A stretch of DNA of 64,000 bases, from contig MU401469.1 of assembly GCA_022579005.1 (NCBI GenBank), positions 248,001 through 312,000 on the forward strand, written 5' to 3'. This document shows, one piece after another, positions 10,262-21,662 of this stretch. The stretch's first letter is position 1. Each line of letters starts with the position of its first letter. The notes under the pieces were generated by a model. The model was not told where the DNA came from. It was given only the letters and a program-made list of their open reading frames with translations, and ran no database searches. This DNA comes from Poronia punctata. Taxonomy: Eukaryota; Ascomycota; Sordariomycetes; Xylariales; Xylariaceae. The position numbers and the translations under genes are program-made.

Positions 10262-10621
10262 ATCTGTTGTTGTTGGAGTTCTTCTTTTTTTGGACGATTA
10301 GGGGTTGGGTTTGTTTGTTTATTTGAGAGTGCAAAAGGCCTGGCGGTGAGACTGTAAATAGAGTAATGTGCCCAACAACTAACCCTATTGTATCTGATCG
10401 ATCCTTCTTTTGTAAGTAGTTGTTACTAAAAGCTGAAAAGGCATGAACAATTATAAAGGTTGGGAACCGTGTGCGGAGGAAACTCAAATCTTCTCATTTT
10501 TCTATCTATGTTTCTAATCCCATCATATCCCGCCGTCTTCCAACTTCCCTTTTCTCAAAGCTGAACACTCACCCTATGCTTCAACCAAAGTTCAGCAGTT
10601 CCTAAGTAAGTACAGACATAT
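10262..10621. other. Intergenic, no gene seen
   Basis: This lies between the tRNA pair and the 3' end of the isochorismatase gene. A T-run just after the tRNA-Glu gene (10283-10290) could act as the RNA polymerase III terminator. Confidence 0.5.
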
Positions 10622-11476
10622 CTAAGGAAGCGACTCCTGACCAGGCAAAACCTCACCCTTCTGGATCGCAGCCAGATGTCCCCTCGCCAACATGCCATAG
10701 GCAGGGAAAAAGCGATCGAGAAGAGGAAGCAATTCGGCGGAACCGGGAACATTGCGCCAATCACGCATCAACTCGCCAATGATAGCGAAATAGGAGACCA
10801 CGTGGACGCCGGCGCTACGCATTCGCTCGTTGGCTTGCTCGCGGATGTCGACGGTTGTCGTGCCGGATGCTTCGTGGTTGGCCCAGACGCTGTATCCGGC
10901 TTCGCGGAGGGAGAGGGCGCAGAATGTCGTGCCTTTTTAGGGGGGAATGTTAGGACTGTATGTATGGTGGGTGGAAAGGGGAAAGGAGAAGAGGGCATCG
11001 TCTTACAAACATCAGTCACGATCCCAGCTAGGATTACTTGAGATTTCCCAGTGGCTTCAACAGCAGCTCTGAATTCGGCGTTATCCCAGGCGTTGACCTC
11101 GCCGTTACGCCGAACGATCTTGGCGTCGGGGTACATGTTTGCGAGTTCATTGGGCATTGGCCCATTGGGACCTTGAAGCTGCCAGTTAGCTTTTGCCACA
11201 CAGATGGGGAAGGGAATAGTAGGGACTTACCCTGCTCAGTAGAAGTGGTCATGATGACGGGGAGACCAAAGGCCTTGCCTAGCTCGGCATGAGCATACAT
11301 GGCATTGCGGTATAGAGCCGAGTCGTAGTCTCGGACCATGCTGAAGAGACCTTCTTGCATGTCTACGATGAGCAAGACCTGCCGACAGAATTTAGTGAGG
11401 GAAGACGGTGGATGGGGAGGGGGTCGTATCTTACAGTATCGGCCTTGTTAAGTCTTTCGTAGGTGTAGCCTCCCAT
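10622..11476 (-). CDS. Isochorismatase-like cysteine hydrolase
   Basis: This is a small hydrolase of the isochorismatase/nicotinamidase superfamily, closest in motif style to the YcaC group, whose substrates are largely unknown. Exons in transcript order are 11476..11435, 11378..11231, 11171..11007 and 10932..10622, giving 221 aa. The introns (56, 59 and 74 bp) are GT-AG. The catalytic Asp is D20 in VLLIVDMQEG, and the nucleophile is C119 in GIVTDVC, a codon split by the third intron. Other family blocks are TTSTEQGPNGPMP and VNAWDN. The C-terminal part AGVHVVSYFAIIGELMRDW is typical. No signal peptide is seen, so it is probably cytosolic. Confidence 0.9.
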
Positions 11477-13540
11477 TTTGGTCAAGGATCGTTGATACGA
11501 TGCTGTTAATAGAGCTAGTAGAGCCTGAATGGTTCCGAAAAAGGGGCGCAAAACTTGGTCTTGAAATGTGATAGATGAAGGCGATGTGATTGTTGCTGCT
11601 GCTGCTGTTGTTGTTGTTGTTGTTGTTGTTGTCGGGCGTGATGGAAGTTCTGTCCTTCATATCTTTCCTCGTGGGCGTTTTGCTTCATGTTATATATCCC
11701 CTACTTTGCTATTCTCGTAGTCTCATTCTCGGCATATCGCCAAGGCTAAAAGTTTTGTCGACTTTTCTTCAACTACATCGTTTATCCTATTTCAGTAATA
11801 TGACCTCTCAAGGTACCTACTCGCCGTCTTTTTCTTACTTACTTTACTTACATGATGCATCGTAGCCCATGATATCCTTGGCGTCGTACAGTTCCAGTAG
11901 GCGTTGCACAATGCATTTCTAGTGGGACCTCAAGAACGCTTCTGGCCTGGGCTGGAATTTGCTTGCGATACAGTTCTCCAATCGGTGATAGGCGATGGAC
12001 CCTGCATGGAGTAAATACATCAGTCATCATCTGACAAATGGCTTGGCATGGCCTAAATTAGGTTGGTATTGCCAGATCTGGTTCACTTTATAAATGGATA
12101 TTAGTGGATAGGTGAATGCGGACTGATTAATGCTTAGTTATCATCTGTGTTGGTCATGATATGTCAGTCAACCTCGTTGCATCATGGAATATCTAGTACA
12201 GTCCTTGTTTTTTTAGTATCACAGAATGAAGAGTTAGTAGAATCGGACTTGATTATTCTTCCTTGGTCAGAAGCTTACCTGAACTGCTGGACATATGAAG
12301 AGATTCACCTGGAAGAATGTGGAGGCGCCGAGGCGGTGTTTATGTTGTATCGGTGATAGGAGAGTGGGAACTTGAAAACCCTTCTAGTCGTATAGGGGTA
12401 CCTTAATCATGACAAGCGTGAAGTATATGTAAGAGGGCGGACTCTGAGGTGTGCTAGTTGTGATACTGATATCTTGGTAGAACGCTTTGTAAGAGTGATA
12501 TGGAGCCTTGTCGACCTTGGATGAGTTGTCACATCCACTTTGCTATTTCTCATCATGGTAAGAACCGAGCTGTCAGTCTTCTGGACCTTTTGGAGTGTAT
12601 ACAGTAGGTAGCTAGAGGTGGCGAGGACAGGCTATCCACCCCTAAGCGGGTATTACGGTCCAATAACCTTCATGGGCGTCGAACAGGAGACATAGAACTA
12701 ACCCGGATGGGGAGTTCTCTGGCCGAGGCCTCCTTATTCCCATGCTAGGTTTCTTCTCTTAGGATAAGGCCAGTCTACGATGTGGCAGACGCCGCGGATC
12801 TGTGGTAGTGTATAGTACTTGGTAAGCTGCAATAGTCTTGCTAAGCTGCATCCGCATAATGTTTTCGTGTGGTCCGTTGGCTGCAACTTTCTTACTGTGG
12901 CATAGATTTGGTGGATGGAGAAAAGGGAGGGGATACTCGGTTGTTACAGATCTTTTTCTTCCCAATGAGTGAGCACTTCTGTGTACGTGGCTGCCAACAC
13001 TTAAGCGGTAGGTAATACCTGCCAATCTCATGAACCCTAAGTGGTCCTATGGTTCGACACCCGTTAGGTAACTTCTAATATTTGGGGGGATGGCAGTGAC
13101 TACCTAATGTACGTTACCTACATTGGACCCTCCTTCACCGTTATTTAAGTTGAGGCCGACTTCCATTGCTAACCGAGTAGCTACTTCTCAAGACCTATCG
13201 AACTTTCGCGGCATTTTAGACCCGGGTGTACCTGCTTTAACCCCCCTTTTGAAGGTTAGGCAACTGCGGGCCGCCATAATGACTTATGTAGCTTCCATGC
13301 AAACACATCTGGAGTCACGGCTAATACCTAACCTGACTTCTTGCAAGATTGGGGACTTGTTCTTCCAACATGAACGCATCGATGTCTTTTCTCCATCATA
13401 CTTGGTGCCATTCCCCCAAACATCATCGAACAGACTTAATCCCAATATCGGCGCATAATATTGTATACCTCAGCTGAAACTCCCCAAGCGATTAGTCTCC
13501 ACGAAACCGATAAGCCGACTTCATACTCTGCCCCCACAAA
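11477..13540. other. Gene-sparse island, left part
   Basis: This starts with the isochorismatase promoter, which contains a CTG/TTG microsatellite, and runs to the secreted cysteine-rich gene. Several short ORFs were inspected, including 12147-12356, 12759-13031 and 13123-13458. None shows family motifs, signal peptides or sensible splicing. Confidence 0.45.
11591..11632. repeat. Trinucleotide microsatellite (TGC)n(TTG)n
   Basis: About four TGC/CTG triplets are followed by about eight TTG triplets. It lies 115-160 bp upstream of the isochorismatase start codon, probably in its promoter or 5' UTR. Confidence 0.85.
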
Positions 13541-13821
13541 ATGGAGCTTGTTCTTATTTGCATGGCTATAATGGCTGCAGTGGCCATACCGGTGGCACCC
13601 GTCAAGGTGGGCACAGTTTTTCCCACCTAGTATAACTTGAAAAGTGGAAGTTAGGACTAACACATCCGCGTTATTAGTCCGACACTCCCTATGCTATTAT
13701 CGGCCAGGACTCATATAATTGCGCCCAAGACCTTTGCGACGAATGCTTGAGTAGCTGCGTCTACATGTGGCAAGGCCTGTGCTCGTGCATGGACGACGAA
13801 TGCTTAAACTGTCCGATGTGA
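13541..13821 (+). CDS. Small secreted cysteine-rich protein, effector-like (69 aa)
   Basis: Exon 1 (13541..13606) encodes a signal peptide with hydrophobic core LVLICMAIMAAVAIPVA. After a 71-bp intron (13607..13677; donor AAG|GTGGGC, branch GACTAAC, acceptor TTATTAG), exon 2 (13678..13821) encodes the mature part. Splicing is phase 0 and the protein ends at TGA. The mature part has eight cysteines in the spacing C-x4-C-x2-C-x3-C-x7-C-x-C-x4-C-x2-C. An even number of Cys after a signal peptide, and an intron just behind the signal sequence, are hallmarks of fungal secreted cysteine-rich proteins. I recognise no known family. It sits alone in a gene-sparse island. The donor is weak, so the exon 1 boundary could shift by a few codons. 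Confidence 0.6.
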
Positions 13822-14398
13822 GGTGGACATATCGGTTATGTGCTGGGTAGGATGGGTCAACTATTAACGGCATTTCGGCGGCCGTAGCGGCAGAGATTCA
13901 GCCCTATGCGAGGAGGGTACCGAATTCGGCGGTTGGAAGCATGGGTGATGCGAGCTCGTGGCGTTGCGACACGATGGCTTGGGGGGAAGTGGATTCTCGT
14001 CTTCCCGTTGGGTAGCCACTTATACAACAGTACCTACCTTACCTTTGGCACGGTGCCGTCCATCGATTATACCCTATAATATATGCGTAAGTAAACGCAG
14101 TATTGATTACTCCACCGAGGTTAGTGTTTGGACTACGTGATTGATAATGTGCATGTCTTCTATGATGATCCTATCACAGGTGGATTTCGACATGTATAAT
14201 TAACAGCCAAGATGAATCCGATGACTGATCAGTAGATACCTAGTACATGCGGCAAGGGTGGGTGAATGGGGAAGTAGGTAATGTAATGCATTCTGAGTAC
14301 CTTGACCTTTGGTTTTGTCTACAGTAGTATCCGTCCCTCTCATATACTCGGGTCGGATAAATAACCTGTGCCGGACCAGTGTTTCGAAACAGTCTTAA
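13822..14398. other. Intergenic, no gene seen
   Basis: This continues the gene-sparse island downstream of the secreted cysteine-rich gene. The short ORF at 13958-14140 has no supporting features. Confidence 0.45.
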
Positions 14399-14653
14399 TC
14401 AACTGACAACAACACACGTCCTCCTCCTCTCCCTCTCATCTTCTCCACTGTCTTGATTAAACTCGGCTAATCGCCGGGCGTCCAATGTCCTGCTTTTACA
14501 ATCGTCGCAGACGTCGTTTATCTCCATCCATTGCCTATTTGTTGGTGTCGGTCCCCTACATGGTCCCTTGAGATGGTTGCAGCTTGTACAGCGGAGGACG
14601 TCGAGTAGTGCGGTGTGGTGGCATTGCCACTTGCGATGACGCTCGGAACACAT
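14399..14653 (-). CDS. Small Cys-pair protein, possible zinc-binding (84 aa, doubtful)
   Basis: This unspliced 84-codon frame has a true ATG. It contains KWQC, RCTSC and VCDDC with other single Cys/His residues between, an arrangement that could bind one zinc ion (C-x10-C-x2-C...C-x2-C). The C-terminal third is charged, with an Asp/Glu/Arg run DSGEDERERRR. There is no signal peptide. I do not recognise a family. The length is close to what chance could give, and the gene-sparse surroundings provide no support. Confidence 0.3.
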   Translation of the reverse strand: MCSERHRKWQCHHTALLDVLRCTSCNHLKGPCRGPTPTNRQWMEINDVCDDCKSRTLDARRLAEFNQDSGEDERERRRTCVVVS

Positions 14654-15733
14654 TTATCTTGTTGCTTTTTTCGTCGCAGAAGGAAAAGGATGACGAGGAG
14701 TGATGTGGATCGGGGAGGATGTAGGTATAGTTGATGATTTTTGTTGAGAGCGGTGGCGTCACGGGTGGTCGAGGTTGATGAAGACTATAGCGATAACGAC
14801 AGGTCCTGGGCCGGGGCTAGTGCTAAGGATTTTGATGGAATGAAAGAAACGAGTGTAGAACATAGAATCCCCCTCCCTGCGATGGGTTCTGCCCTTTTCC
14901 TTTCGTGGGCTCTCGTTCGTCCTGGTGGGTGAAAATTTCGTCGTCTTCTCCTTACATGCCACTATCTTGATACAAAGTGGATCTTTCACCGACCCAGTCT
15001 TGGCGGCAAGGGGCTGATATTTGGTTTTCAGCCCCCTTTCTCAACGAGGTGGCTTTCAGTCCATTGACATCTCTGAGATGATAAGAGGAAAAAAGAAGGG
15101 GAAAAAGTCGAAATCATTAATTTGCTGGTCGGGTGAAAACTGGTGGGATCGAAAAGTCACCCATAAATGAGCCTCTCGATTATATAAGCGAGAAGGTGGC
15201 AAAACGCCGTCGCGTGGTGGATGGTGTCACCTTTTGCCCCCGAGCTAATTCACACGGCACGGGATGAAATCTTGTTTTGCGGTGGTTCTGGACTCTAAAT
15301 TTACTCGTACCCTTGGCCAGCGTTATCGTGTAACGGTCCGGGTTCTTGTCGGTCCGGGTTATGCATACATGCATGTCCGGCCGTGCTATCCAATCGAATG
15401 AGAGGAGGGTTATGTCGCATGCAGGTTTGAACACGGGGAACCTTGAATTGATTCTGCGCATACGACGCTGCGTATGTTATTTATGTATGTGCATGTTTGT
15501 GATATATACAAGAGTATATTCGATGGTCATGTTCGATGTCTGATCCCAGGGTTCTTCTAGAGAGGTAATAAAGTTGCTAACCGTGGGATCGTGTCGTGTC
15601 GTGATGTTATTTATTTATTTATTCGTTCATGGTTACACGCTGGTGTTGTTTATATCACTGCCCCCCCGTAGCACCGCGCCCTTTCTGCCAACATCCCACC
15701 ACGACCCAATCCCGTTTTCGACTAGGTAGATAT
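14654..15733. other. Intergenic, no gene seen
   Basis: This lies between the doubtful Cys-pair ORF and the 3' end of the CoA-transferase. ORFs on both strands (such as 15180-15461) lack recognisable features. A short TTTA repeat lies near 15610-15622. Confidence 0.45.
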
Positions 15734-17823
15734 CTATAAAGAAGACTTGGTAGCTTCTCCCGTCACAACCTCGACAGTCAAATCTTCCGGCCAAAAAGGT
15801 TGATCGACACCATTACCACGCGTGCCCACATGATATTTGAGCTCGACACCACCGTCCGCGAACTGCGCGATAGGCTTCGGTCGGATAAAGGTGACGCCTA
15901 GATGTTTGGCATGAACTGGTTGATAGAAGGTCGGGTTGAAAAGCGAGGCCGAGTCGTGTTCCGCCAGAGACTTTAACATGTTGGGGACGAGGTATTGCAT
16001 GGCGTGGTAATGGCGGTATGTGGGTGAGCTGTGTCTTTGCCAGACTTCTTGCCATACGTCGTCGCTGTATGTTCCGCATGAGCGGACTAGCCATTGGGAG
16101 TAGTAGTTTAGAGCGACCTGTTCGTTTCGAGTGATTGATAAATAAACCTTAGTTTTGGAGAGAGATGGTAAAGGGTGGATGGGACTTGGAAGCTTGGGCT
16201 TGGTTGACTTACGTCGATGGAATAGCTGCCGCCTTCTTTGGCGCGTTTGATGAGAGCTTCGAGGACTGCTGTGCTTCCCGCCACACCGGTGCTTGGTTCT
16301 TCGTTAGTAAGGGGTTCGGAGAGGGGAGGTGATGGGACTTATGTACCAGTAGTCAGAGTTTGGAAAGACTGGCGTCACGGCTTCGAAACCTTTGTTTCCC
16401 ATGGCTTTCGAATAAGAATGGGAGACACCACAGCACTGAAAGTGACGGTTAGAGAAAGACACTGAGATTTTGCATGAGATGGAGCTCTACTTGCCGCATC
16501 GCTTATTTGCTGCCATCCACTCCGATGACTCCATGGTCCATGAAAACCATAACAATTCTCCCGGACGTAAATAATACCCCGTTCGCGATTCTTGACGAGG
16601 TCGAAGATGGCCTCTCGACCGAAACCGAGCCGCTCCATAACACCAGGCCTATATCCGTCCACGACGACATCCGCCTCTCGGATTAATGCTCTCAACTTCT
16701 CCTTATCGCCTTCGTCTTTGAGATGTAGCGAGGCGTTCCATTTTCCCCAGTTCAAATCATGATGCACGGCTGATAAGTCGGTGATTTGCGGCGACGTGAT
16801 CCGCATCACGCTAGCTCCCATCTCTGCCAAGCCACGCGTGATGGCGGGGCCGGCGATGACGCGACAGAGATCAACTACTTTGAGCCCGGCGAGGGGTCTC
16901 TTGGGGGAGGATGGCAGGCTCTTGTTCTCGGGCCACCAGGACGCCGGCTGCGAACCCGTTCGGGAGATTTCGTAGAGCCCGATGTGGCTGTTGGCCTTCC
17001 CTTGTTCACTGCCGAAGTATTCCTCGGATGACCAGGCGACGGTGCCGGCTTGTTTGTATCCCTCGTTCATGAGCTCGTCTAGTTCTGCGGCGGTGTATTG
17101 CGATACTTTGGCTTGGATTCTTTGTACTGCTGTTTCGTAGGATTCATCCACGGCTGTGAATAGGGGGAGGCCCAGTGCTGTTAGTGTTTGGTCTGGGTTC
17201 ATGCTTCCTGGATGTGAGATTTGATGAGGTTAGTCAACTGGTTCCTGCCGTATGGTCAGGGTTTCTCAGGTGTGCGATGTGATTAAAAATACCTACCATG
17301 TATGTGGTAATATCTGTCGTCTTTGGTTTTGTAAATATTCGTCGCTAAGACTCGATTCAACCCTTCCGTTGAGCGATGGATATCGGCATTAGGGAAAAGA
17401 CGGGCCATATCGGCACTGAAAAGATCAATCGGCGTAGGCTTTCCATCTTTGAGCATCTTGGACACTAGCACACTCATGACAAATAACGTCGCATGATCGC
17501 TAGGTATTCATCCCGTCAGTGGCTTTTATAACAAGAAAGTGGCTAACCTACGTGTTTATAGTGACCTTGGACGGCTCAACATCGTACTTGGTTGACACGA
17601 GATGATTCAGCATTGTTGCCTCAAAGGCTTTTAGGGCGGAAATGCTCTCGGCAAATCGCCAGTTTATCGGCACACTCGGTTTCGCCGAACCTTCGAATTG
17701 CACGTATTTGGCGAGGGAACGTAGTTCGGACGGAAGGTCTTTGTGTAAGGGGTGGCGAAGAATTCCATCCTCGAAGAGGGCTTTCGCCTCTTGTGGGACG
17801 GAGTATTCCGATGTCGAGCCCAT
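15734..17823 (-). CDS. CoA-transferase family III (CaiB/BaiF-like)
   Basis: This predicted enzyme moves CoA between carboxylic acids, as in formyl-CoA or carnitine CoA-transferases; the acyl substrate is not evident. Exons in transcript order are 17823..17552, 17499..17297, 17207..16495, 16435..16347, 16291..16213 and 16117..15734, giving 579 aa. Family blocks are YYHIHGSMNPDQ, LAGLKVVDLCRVIAGPAITR, LAEMGASVMRI, DLNWGKWNASLHLK, the ADVVVDGYRPGVMERLG motif, and GVAGSTAVLEAL near the C-terminal third. The intron after GWQQISDA (16436..16494) is GC-AG. Length is greater than bacterial CaiB (about 400 aa) because of an N-terminal extension of about 190 residues, which is common in fungal members. 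Confidence 0.87.
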
Positions 17824-19797
17824 TGTGAGAACAGCTATTTTTCTCTTGTAACAAGTGATGCTTGACAGGAGGGATAGGACGATTGTTTGAAATATTATAC
17901 CAGGTATAACATGAATACAAGTCGTCATTAGGTAGTATTCGTAAATATTTACAGGAATATCTTCATCACCCCGCAGTATTGGGGGTCATCTCCGCATTGT
18001 CTCCAAATCCACATCCAACCCCCGGATTTCAAAATAGAAGTGCCTCGGGACGATGGGAAACTAGCATCACATCTGGAATAGTGATCTTGGCATCACCGGC
18101 CTTGTTCCCCATATTTCATTCAGTACCCAGCGCGTACAGACGCCAGACGCGTATTGGACAAGATCATTTCTAGCTGTCAAGTACGAGTACGACCATGAGC
18201 GAGGGCCAGAGTGAATAAAAAGGGAATAAATGCAGTGCCTCCGAACCAATGGCCAGGATGCGAAAAAGAGTCCATCACGGTAGACGACGACTCGGTGAAT
18301 TACAACGCACGATTCCTGCTACATATTCTTCATTGCCTCAACTCACTACCTATGAAATAACAACTGCCTGATTTCTCTCAGGGGTTTAAGACTGGGTCCC
18401 GGTAAAGGGTAGGCCCTACGGAACAGGGGTTGTGTGCGTTTACTTTGTTCACCATGGGTTCGCTCTCTTTCTAGGTACCTAGGCAGTCTTCTAACCTCAG
18501 TAGAACCGCATCTTTGCTTTACATCTACGCTTTGAGGTAGAACAAAAGGTAGATGGGCCCCAGCCTGGACGCAAGAACAAATAGTTAGACTCGGTGATTC
18601 TCATGTTTGTCTGTCCACCGCGCTTTAAGGCGAACGACGCTCTGTCAAGCCCGAATGTGCTCCGGGTCCTATTTTCTCGGACAAAATGCCACCTAGAGCG
18701 GGAAGTCGAATGCCCGGAAACCCGCTGCGCTTACGAAGCCTGGTCCGGACACACCCTCTCCTACACGTCTATAGCCGGACCAGAGCATTAACCCTGTTCA
18801 AAAAAACCTATAAGGATGCATAATTTCCTTCAATATGGTATTCCGCCAGCGTTCGACCCTACTGTCTTTGATGATGTCCTTTTCAAAAAAGAAACCACCT
18901 ATACGTGTACTTCGCATTAATACTCCTCCGCAAGACTTTCAATAGGTACCCGTACCAGCACAGGTATAATTTTATTTCCCCCTTTCTCTCACCACTGACA
19001 TCATCTACCGGCAAAGTCGACACTTGAAAGTATAATAAAACTCGACCTGGACCCCCGGTACATGGCGGCCGGGGGAACCGCTACGACCAATCGGGAATCG
19101 AACGGCATATTCAAAAAGTTCCATGTGGGAAATCGATATGTGGATGGAGTTAACGGAGATTGAGCCTTTTGTTTGCTATGTTCGGTATCTTAGGTTGATG
19201 TCTAAATTAAATGCGGCATATGAATAAGAGGAGGTAATCCATACGCCATCTACTTCTAGTTGTCCTCTAGGTGGCGAGGAGTCATTCGAAATATGTTTTG
19301 GGCAATAGGGTGTTTATTGGTTATTGTTAGGTCCTTTGATGAGATGATGTGCAGATTTGATTGTATAATCTGAACCGATCGCGGTGATTTACTCTCCAAT
19401 GCAAGTATACAAGGCCAAATGGAAACCTGCGGGAAAGTAGAAAAAAAAGGGGGGATTGGCTGAATGATTGCGTGGTCCGGGGTTAATAACATAGTTCCGT
19501 CTTAAAGTCCGGGGGCTGTTCACAATGGGGGGGGGGGGATACTTCTCCAACAAATATAGTGGAGGGATGGTGATTATTGGTTGAAGGGGTTTACTTCTTA
19601 TGTATATCTTCTTATTGTTGGTATATTGGTGGAAATGATATATATGAAGGTATTCACTGTAGATGATGGACAGTTTTACCTAGGAAGTTTGTTCTTTTTG
19701 CTATTGGAGTTGTTTATCTGAGGCGAAGAGTGTTGGTGTTCGAATAGCCGCTTTCTTCCGATCTGGGCCGCTGATATACGATACAAGAAGAGGAGGC
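17824..19797. other. Intergenic, no gene seen; 12-G run
   Basis: This 2-kb divergent spacer separates the CoA-transferase and the MFS transporter. A run of 12 G lies at 19527-19538, and GGTACCTA-like words occur near 18473 and 18951. ORFs at 18594 and 19256 show no protein features. Confidence 0.45.
19527..19538 (+). repeat. Poly-G run (12)
   Basis: An uninterrupted homopolymer of 12 G lies 260 bp upstream of the MFS transporter start. It is a plausible sequencing-length uncertainty or a G-rich structural element. Confidence 0.9.
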
Positions 19798-21662
19798 ATG
19801 GCCGGCGATACGAACATTACCTTTTTCCTCCGGACAACCATATTCGGTGAATTAGTTCGGTTTCTGTCAGGCAATAAGCTTCTTCGATATCCAGATGAGG
19901 TTGACCCTTCACTGAGGAAAAGGGCCATTCGTGGAGAGGATCCAGGCCAGCCCAACAGTACATCGAATGAGACAGAGAAAGGGGAGGACCAACGCCCAAT
20001 AGCCCAGAATGGGAGCCAGAACGAAACTTTCCTGGTGGATTGGTACGGTCCGGACGATCCGGAAGTAAGCTTCCATTTCATTCTGGCGCGGCATATGGAT
20101 TTGCTAACGAAATGCTTTCTCCCAGAACCCGCAAAACTGGCCGGTGATGTGGAAACACGCCATGATGTTCCAGCTGTGCGTTCTCAACTTTGGTGTCTAC
20201 ATTGCTAGCTCCATCTATGTGCCCGGAGAGCCAGATCTCATGCGAGAGTTTGACGTGAGCGTCATCGTAGCCACGCTAGGGCTGTCTCTCTTCACTCTGT
20301 AAGCCCCATCCTGCCTTGCGAGATAACGGACCTTTCTTCTGTATTGATATATCGACGCTAGGGGCTACGGCGTTGGTCCCATGCTATGGTCGCCTCTTTC
20401 GGAGATGCCCAAGATTGGACGCAGTCGAATTTTCTTCTGGACACTCTTCGCATTCGTCGTATTCCAACTCCCCGTCGGCTTCGCACCGAACATCGCAGTC
20501 TTCCTCGTCTTCCGCTGGGTAACTGGCTTCTGCGGAAGTCCGTGTTTATCAACGGGCGCCGGCACCATCACCGACCTCTACAGTCCGGCCGCAGTATCCT
20601 ACCTCATCTGCATTTGGGGAACAGCCGGGACATGTGGTCCGGTATTTGGTCCCATTATCGGCGGTTATCTGGCCCCTGTCAAAGGTTGGCGTTGGACTAT
20701 TTGGGTCGTCACATATCTCTGTGCGCTTGTTCTCGTTTCGATGTTTTTCTTTTTCCCCGAGACCAGTGCCTCGAATATTCTGTACAAGAGAGCGAAACGG
20801 TTTAGAGAGGCTTCTGGAGATGATCGGTATCGAAGTGATTCGGAGCTTCACATTCCGACGCCTAGAGATCACCTGACGAATCTTTCCAGGGCGTTCACAC
20901 TCACTTTTTTCGAGCCAGTCGTGTTGTTGATGGACTTATATGCAGGTCTGCTCTACGGCGTCTTGTTCCTATGGTTCGAGTCTTTCCCTCTCGTCTTTGG
21001 TGGGATATATGGCTTCAGTCCCGGCGAACAAGGCCTCGTCTTCCTGAGTATCCTCGTCTTCGCCCTGATCACTCTGGCCTTGTTCATGTTGTGGATTAGA
21101 ACCAACATAGCGAACAAGTTCACTCAGCCGGGATTCAAGCCCGAGATGGTCCTTCCGCCTACCTTCATCGGTTGCCTCACGTTTCCTGTCTGTCTTTTCT
21201 GGTTCGGTTGGACATCCCGCGCTAGCATTCATTGGATCGTTCCGGTAATAGGGTCAGGTCTCTTTTCGATTGGAGTTGTCACTTTGTTCAACTCCCTCTT
21301 TAATTACCTCGGGATATCATATCCCAAATATGCGGCGTCTATCTTCGCGGGTAGTGCTTTGTTCAGAGCATCGTTTGGTGCTACATTCCCTCTTTTTGTA
21401 AGCTTCATCACTTCCGTTACTACCCATGTCCCGAGCTGAGCTAATGGGCGGGACACGCCAGGCCCGGCAACTATTCGAATCCCTTGGTATAGGTCCCGGA
21501 AACTCCCTGCTTGGTGGCATAGCGGTTCTGTTTATCCCGATACCCTTCATTTTCTACAAGGTAAGCAGACCCTGTACCATCCTCATTGCTCGGTGGCTTA
21601 CTTCCCCAAAGTATGGCGATAAAATCAGACATATGAGCAAAAATGCTCGCCACGATGTTTGA
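19798..21662 (+). CDS. MFS transporter, DHA1 family (polyamine/multidrug antiporter type)
   Basis: This is a proton-coupled plasma-membrane exporter of the drug:H+ antiporter-1 family, related to yeast Tpo1/Flr1. Exons are 19798..20064, 20126..20298, 20362..21397, 21462..21560 and 21612..21662, giving 541 aa. The hydrophilic N-terminus ends in VDWYGPDDPENPQNWP, the usual lead-in to TM1. MFS signatures follow: GYGVGPMLWSPLSEMPKIGR in TM2-loop-TM3, FRWVTGFCGSPCLSTGAGTI, and GTAGTCGPVFGPIIGGYLAP, the antiporter motif C region. Cytosolic loop 6-7 is charged (KRAKRFREASGDDRYR). The last two exons encode TM12 and a short basic tail. The substrate cannot be assigned. Confidence 0.9.
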
